A stretch of DNA of 64,000 nucleotides from Sinotaia quadrata. Its lineage: Eukaryota; Mollusca; Gastropoda; Architaenioglossa; Viviparidae. Shown piece by piece: positions 59,127 to 64,000 of this stretch (positions within the stretch are counted from its first letter, which is position 1; each line of letters opens with the position of its first letter). The notes under the pieces were generated by a model. That model was given only the letters and a program-made list of their open reading frames with translations, was not told where the DNA came from and searched no databases. A program made the translations under genes and the position numbers. The DNA lies in contig CM054179.1 of the NCBI GenBank assembly GCA_028829895.1, positions 69,897,891 to 69,961,890 on the forward strand, given 5' to 3'.

Positions 59127-59400
59127 GTTAGACACTAGTTTAGATTAGTGGTATAGACCCACTTAATTTTTGTGTAGGTTAGAACTGGTGTAGACTAGCT
59201 CTATTGACACACACTGTGTAGGGTAGACACTGGCTTAGGCTAACTGTATTGATCCACACTGTATTGATCCACGTACATTCATTGTGCAGATTAGACACTG
59301 ACTTAGATCAGGTGGTGTAGACCTACTTGCATTCTTTGGATAGGTTAAACACTGACTTAGACTAGCTGGTGTGGATCCACTTACATTCATGACTATGATG
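59127..59400. repeat. Intron 5 start: degenerate repeat of the donor region, about 5 copies
   Basis: The exon 5 donor gttagacactagtttaga is followed by diverged copies: gttagaactggtgtagact, ggtagacactggcttaggct, attagacactgacttagatc, gttaaacactgacttagact. Spacing is 50-65 bp. The rest of the intron, 59,401-60,520, is AT-rich spacer. Confidence 0.78.
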
Positions 59401-60529
59401 CAATGACGTAGACCAGGCGTTTGGTCCCATTTGAAGCATTGCGATAACTGTGCTGGGATTTAAGCACTTTTTACTAAGTTCATACTTCAGGATCTGAAAT
59501 CTTCCAATCATAGATTGTCTTTCACTAACTGTTTTAGACGGTTTCCAATCAGTAAATCATTTTACACATTTTTTTAATTTCATGATGTCACAATGTTACT
59601 TTATGATATCACAAGTTCAAGTGTCTCTGATTGGTTGATTTGATGATATACCAAATTCATTTTTGCAACAAATTCGAGGGATCTTGCTTGATTGTAAGAT
59701 ATACATTTATTGATATTAAAAGAAATCGAGCTATTATGATGTGTTGTTTTTGTGATATTATAAACTCTTTGTATTTAACAAATTCAAGGTATTGTGATTG
59801 GTTGGTTTTAAGTTAAGATCAACGCAGCAGGATCGATATGTTAAAAATTATTAATAAGTTAATAGTTTACTTACTTATTGAACATAATCACTTCATTTCA
59901 GAGAGTAAGACTTTAAGAAAATGTATAGTTTCGCTTCTGAGACTATAGAAACGGCATTTGAAATAACCTTTCTCAATGCCTTCTAGAAACAAATACACTT
60001 TTATTATCTTTTAACGTGATGAAACTTGTTAATAACTTGATAAACTGTTAATATCAAACTACAAATTACAATATGATCAAGAGATGTTGAAACCCCATTC
60101 AAGAAAGCGTACAAATAACTACTTATTAGGTCATGGCTCTTTCCTGGGTCGTGTTAATAATATTTCTGCCTAATAATAGTTTTGATCTTTCACGAAGATA
60201 CTTGACGCAAAAATATGGCGTAAAATACTGAGGCCTTCAGTCAAGCTAAGATAGTGCTGCTGGTGCCGGACTAGAAGCTATCATTGCGCCACTCGTCCGC
60301 AAAATCAGCAGATGATGGAGGAGAAAATTAAATAATCACTTATGGGGGCTTTGTGAAAAAAATGGAGACCGTTTTAACTGTTGAAACGAACTCTGAATAG
60401 GTTGTTATTACATATTGTGCTGTTTTGTTGCACTACGTTCTGTGTTGTAGATTTATGTCTGTAAGCCTACACTAAATAATGCATCTGTTCTAAATATAAG
60501 CTCTGAAAGCTGCACTAAGTATTCAGTTT

Positions 60530-60654
60530 GTATATATGTGTCCTGAAGACTGCAATAACTATTGTCTCTATTCTTGATATCAGCCCTGAAGACTGAACTG
60601 TGTTCTCTGTTCTAGATATTAGCCCTGAAGACTGAACTGTGTTCTCTGTTCTAG
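60530..60654. repeat. Intron 5 end: 39-bp duplications containing the exon 6 acceptor
   Basis: The unit gatattagccctgaagactg plus aactgtgttctctgttcta occurs twice exactly, with an older third copy before. The decoy acceptor ttctag at 60,615 is 39 bp before the true one at 60,654. Its use would read into TGA after six codons. Confidence 0.92.
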
Positions 60655-60776
60655 ATATTAGCCCTGAAGCCTGCACGAAAGTTGAAACGCCATATGGGAT
60701 AAAGCTCACGTGGGCGTTACCCAGTGTCAAGAATACAATGATGCCATTCAGTATCCATCTTAAAGACAATTTTCTG
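60655..60776 (+). CDS. Chitin synthase, exon 6
   Basis: Residues 703-743. Completes a GAT codon with exon 5 and reads ISPEACTKVETPYGIKLTW, then LPSVKNTMMPFSIHLKDNFL. TPYGxxLxW and HLKD are standard chitin synthase landmarks. Phase 1 to phase 0; acceptor ttctag, donor GTAAAA at 60,777. Intron 6 (60,777-62,406) contains a less AT-rich unique block at about 61,385-61,690, a loose tgactattaatg repeat at 62,030-62,150 and a 14-bp agtgacatacaata repeat at 62,276-62,345. Confidence 0.93.
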
Positions 60777-62406
60777 GTAAAATTGAATATTTATAATTTA
60801 TTTATAAAATAATATTTAACATACTGAACTGTGTTTCTGAATTAGAGACACAAGTACTATTTAAACAGGTCATATAAATCATTTTGTGTCATTTTGCTTA
60901 TTCTTATATGAGATTGTTCTTTTAGCAAATCGGTCGCTTTTCTCGCGATTTGTGTTTGTAGGTTACACGTACGTGGAACTACTCTCGCCTTAACATCCTT
61001 TCCTTTATCCAGATCTCCAGCTTGCCATAATGTTAGTCGTTTTTAGGTTCTAGGTCTGATCCCAATCATTATTTAATTGATTTTGCACTTTGTGCACTTA
61101 ATGCAAACTTTGCATGAGATAATAGTGTCATTTCACCAATATTAAGTTTGCAAAATCAGTACAGTGTTGATTTATATATGTACAAAGGTAGCTTCAAATA
61201 AATATTTGAGAGAGAGCATATAAACATTTATATGCAAGTTAAATAGTAGTCTGATATTTTTATGAGGTATGTTTTCCCTGTATTCCTTAATCGAATTTAC
61301 TTTATGTGGCAAGATTACTGTCTGCTAATTGCTTAATTATTAGTTTATGATATTATATTTCATAACTAATACATAACAATAATCCTCTCGTGCAATTAAC
61401 ACGCACAGTCACCCGACAGGGGTCGTTTGTCTTTGTGGTCACGAGAGCGACTAGGTCAATCCCTGGAACAGTCTGCTAACTGATTAACTCTCTGTCCAAG
61501 TGTTACCTGTCTAGATTAACAGACCTTAATTGAATTATCTTGTCAATCTTGTCTTTAATCCAGGCCCCACACATTCGCTCTCTACGATGACGAGAACTAT
61601 CCTAAACTTGCACTTAACCGTCTTTCTATAGTCGTTACGTCGTTGGCAGCCCCCACCCATCATTATGCACCAAGTACCTCTCTATCAATATAACGAGAGT
61701 GGATAGTTATAAATTCAACAATTTACTTTACGAACTGCTACACAGAAAGTGCTCACAAAATTAAGAGAATTTCCTGACTTACATTTGTGTTTTTCGTGTT
61801 TGCGTTCTTTTATTTGTTGTTAAAGTAAATGTGAGTGAATTGACTTTTCTATGATTTAAATACTATAGATATATGTGTGTCTGCTAGCTAGAATGCTGCC
61901 ATTACAAAAGTCAGGCCATCTGTACACTTTGAATGCAATATTGTGTTTTACTTGAAAATAAATGATTAAACTGATTTCTAAATGTGACAAAATTGTCTTT
62001 TAAAAATCAGTGAATTGACTATTAATGCAATGTGCTAAATTTACTATGAATTTCACTGAATTGACTTTTACATTTGACTGAAATAACTATTAAATTGACT
62101 GAAGTGACTATTAATGTGACTGAATTCTCCATTAATGTGACTGAAATGACATTTCTCTCAATAAATCCTACATAAATATGTTATCAATCTAGTAAATCTC
62201 GTTTTATGGCAGTACAGAAGTCAGGAGAAGACTTTTTTTCATGCAATCAACTGGGCATGACATTCGTTCAGTAACATATAATAGTGACATGCAATAGTGA
62301 TATACAATAGTGACATACAATAGTGACATACACTAGTGAAATGTAATTTTAAAAGAAAACAAGAGAAGCTTCTGGATGAAAGCTAAAATTAAAATATAAT
62401 TTTCAG

Positions 62407-62476
62407 GTCAAGAACAAAAAACGGTGGAGCCAAGTTATGTACATGTCATATGTTCTGGATTTCCTATCTGTTGATG
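62407..62476 (+). CDS. Chitin synthase, exon 7 (partial gene, continues off window)
   Basis: Residues 744-766 plus one base: VKNKKRWSQVMYMSYVLDFL. KNKKRWSQVMYM is one of the most conserved blocks of animal chitin synthases and lies just before the DxD-containing exon. Acceptor aattttcag, donor GTATGT at 62,477 (phase 1). No further exon was found up to 64,000, so the remaining catalytic core and C-terminal membrane domain are outside the window. Confidence 0.93.
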
Positions 62477-62514
62477 GTATGTTTTCCATTTGTGTGATGA
62501 TTTTGATTATTATT

Positions 62515-63625
62515 ATTAGTAGTAGTAGTATTGTTATTATTATTATTATTATTATTATGCCTCTTTCCAAGACTTCTGTTTGACTGTCGGTTGTGATCCA
62601 AGGTCTCGGAATCCTACCAAGATTCTGGGAGATCCAAGGTTTTACGGAGGATGTGGGCACTTCTGATGAGTGCTGCTTTTAGTAGTGGGCAAGTCTGTGA
62701 TTTCCAGGGAGTTTATTAGCCTTCCAATTCAGATGCTATGTTCCCCAAGGCTCCTATCACTATAGGTATCACTTCTGCTTTTACATTCCACAGTCTCTGA
62801 ATTTCTAATCTGAGGTCTTGGTATTTTTTCTTTTTTCTCTTTCTTTTGTTTTTATGTTTCTATCACTTGGAACATGACATCAATGATTGTTGCTGTTCTG
62901 TTGGACTTATTGAGAACTACAATATCTGGTCTTCATGCAGGAATCACTCAATCTGTTCTTATCTCGAAGTCCCACAGTATTTTGACGTCTTCTGTTTTAA
63001 TGACTGCTTCTGGTTAGTGCATCCATGCTCTTTCTGGGTTTTTTACTCTATAGTTCTCAGATATTTATGTTTGAGTTTTGTCACTTTGCTGTGTCTTTTT
63101 TTTTGTGTATTCTTTTTCCAGCCATAACCTGACATCGAGATTGTATAGGTTCTGTTTTTTCATCCATGGATTTGCAGAGTCTGCATTTGGAATCATTTGA
63201 GATTTCCATGATTTTTGTTTTGTGAGATTTTGTGTTTAGTGCTTGATCTTGAGCAACTGTTATGAGTGCTTCTGTCAAATCTGCCTCTTTCAACCATCTG
63301 TATGTTGATTGTTTTGTCGATGTTTTATCAGCTTGTGACTGAGTCGCAGGTAGTCTTTGTCTTGCGCTTTTTATTGCGGTCTTGATGTATCTGCAATTTA
63401 GATGGTATTAGTTGATTAATGTTGCCTTCAGTTTTCCTTTATTATGAATTGCTACTGTCATTTCGCTTATTTTTTTACTACTGCACTCTATTTTCTTTTC
63501 TATTCTTCTCTTCCATGGTGATACTAAAAGCTACTTTGTATTATGACTGGCATTGTATGTTTTGCAATTATCTTCGCTGTGGCGTATATTAGGCTATTGG
63601 TTTCTGTGATATCTTCTCTCAAGTA
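62515..63625 (-). mobile_element. 5'-truncated, decayed LINE fragment (RT C-terminal region), antisense in intron 7
   Basis: On the minus strand, in interrupted frames, the C-terminal region of a non-LTR retrotransposon polyprotein: TEALITVAQDQALNT, CRLCKSMDEKTEPIQSRC (a Cys-rich knuckle that has lost its His), VKILWDFEIRTD, RPDIVVLNKSN, YQDLRLEIQRLWNVKAEVIP, then LKAALIRSAHILRKTLDL. It ends in a (TAA)n-like tail at 62,515-62,557. Loss of the reverse transcriptase core and the repeat tail are typical of an incomplete LINE copy. The frame changes several times, so it is dead. The clade was not determined. Confidence 0.8.
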
Positions 63626-63644
63626 CTACACCAGATAACACTAT

Positions 63645-63935
63645 GACATTTAGGGTGTCTGTTTACGGTACGTCTTTTGATTGCGCTCCTAGTAATTAAG
63701 CCAACTCAAAATAGTGGGCCTAGTAATTAAGCCAGTTCAAAATATGGAGCCTAGTAATTAAGTCAGCTCAAAATAGGGAGCCTAGTAATTAAGTCAGCTC
63801 AAAATAGGGAGCCTAGTAATTAAGCCACTTCAAAATAGGGAGCCTAGTAATTAAGTCAGCTCAAAATAGGGAGCCTAGGAATTAAGCCAGTTGAAAATAG
63901 GGAGCCTAGTAATTAAGTCATCTCAAATTAGGACC
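63645..63935. repeat. Minisatellite, 31-bp unit, 9 copies
   Basis: gggagcctagtaattaagtc plus agctcaaaata repeats at a 31-bp period beside the LINE 5' end. The last 65 bp of the window are AT-rich. Confidence 0.94.
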
Positions 63936-64000
63936 TCTTAAAACATTAATTTTGATTACGTAGCTAATGATCGCATCATTATTTATCAATTATAAATTAT

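Overview
The window is animal nuclear DNA: AT-rich, gene-poor, introns of 0.5-2.5 kb with GT..AG borders, and full of micro- and minisatellites. The one host gene I recognise is a chitin synthase. Together with the kinds of retroelement present, this fits a marine invertebrate, most likely a mollusc or another lophotrochozoan. The host is inferred from general character; no species-diagnostic sequence was identified. Nothing looks bacterial: there are no operons, no CRISPR array, and no tRNA or rRNA gene that I could find by eye.

Layout. 1-12,067 holds successive tandem arrays (units 29-69 bp) and AT-rich spacer with no supportable gene. 12,068-20,647 is a complete, apparently intact LTR retrotransposon of 8,580 bp. 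Its 1,726-bp LTRs look identical, it is inserted in a GATA microsatellite, and its single 1,511-codon Gag-Pol has the domain order Gag-protease-integrase-RT-RNase H. That is a Ty3/gypsy polymerase in the Ty1/copia order, as in the Gmr1 group. 20,648-31,432 is again tandem repeats and spacer. 31,433-33,405 is a cut-and-paste DNA transposon with CACTA-type ends, a TAA target duplication and one frameshifted gene. It sits inside a 42-bp minisatellite. 33,406-45,000 is mostly minisatellites. 45,001-45,458 is a possible promoter and first exon. 47,400-48,010 carries a decayed antisense gag. A dispersed repeat of about 400 bp occurs at least five times across the window.

51,115-62,476 (+) is the 5' part of a chitin synthase gene: seven coding exons, about 766 residues. 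They encode a long polar N-terminus, the N-terminal membrane domain and the start of the catalytic domain. The gene runs off the right edge, so the DxD, EDR and QRRRW region is not in the window. Intron 7 holds a 5'-truncated antisense LINE fragment.

The most unusual observation is in this gene. Nearly every exon border is the seed of, or touches, a local tandem duplication. The exon 2 acceptor is copied at exact 40-bp steps and the exon 6 acceptor at a 39-bp step. The donors of exons 3 and 5 are repeated in the following intron. The 3' end of exon 4, with its donor, survives as a diverged copy 440 bp downstream. The start codon abuts a 34-bp array. Two of the mobile elements also lie inside tandem arrays. 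These are sequence observations; any effect on splicing is inference.
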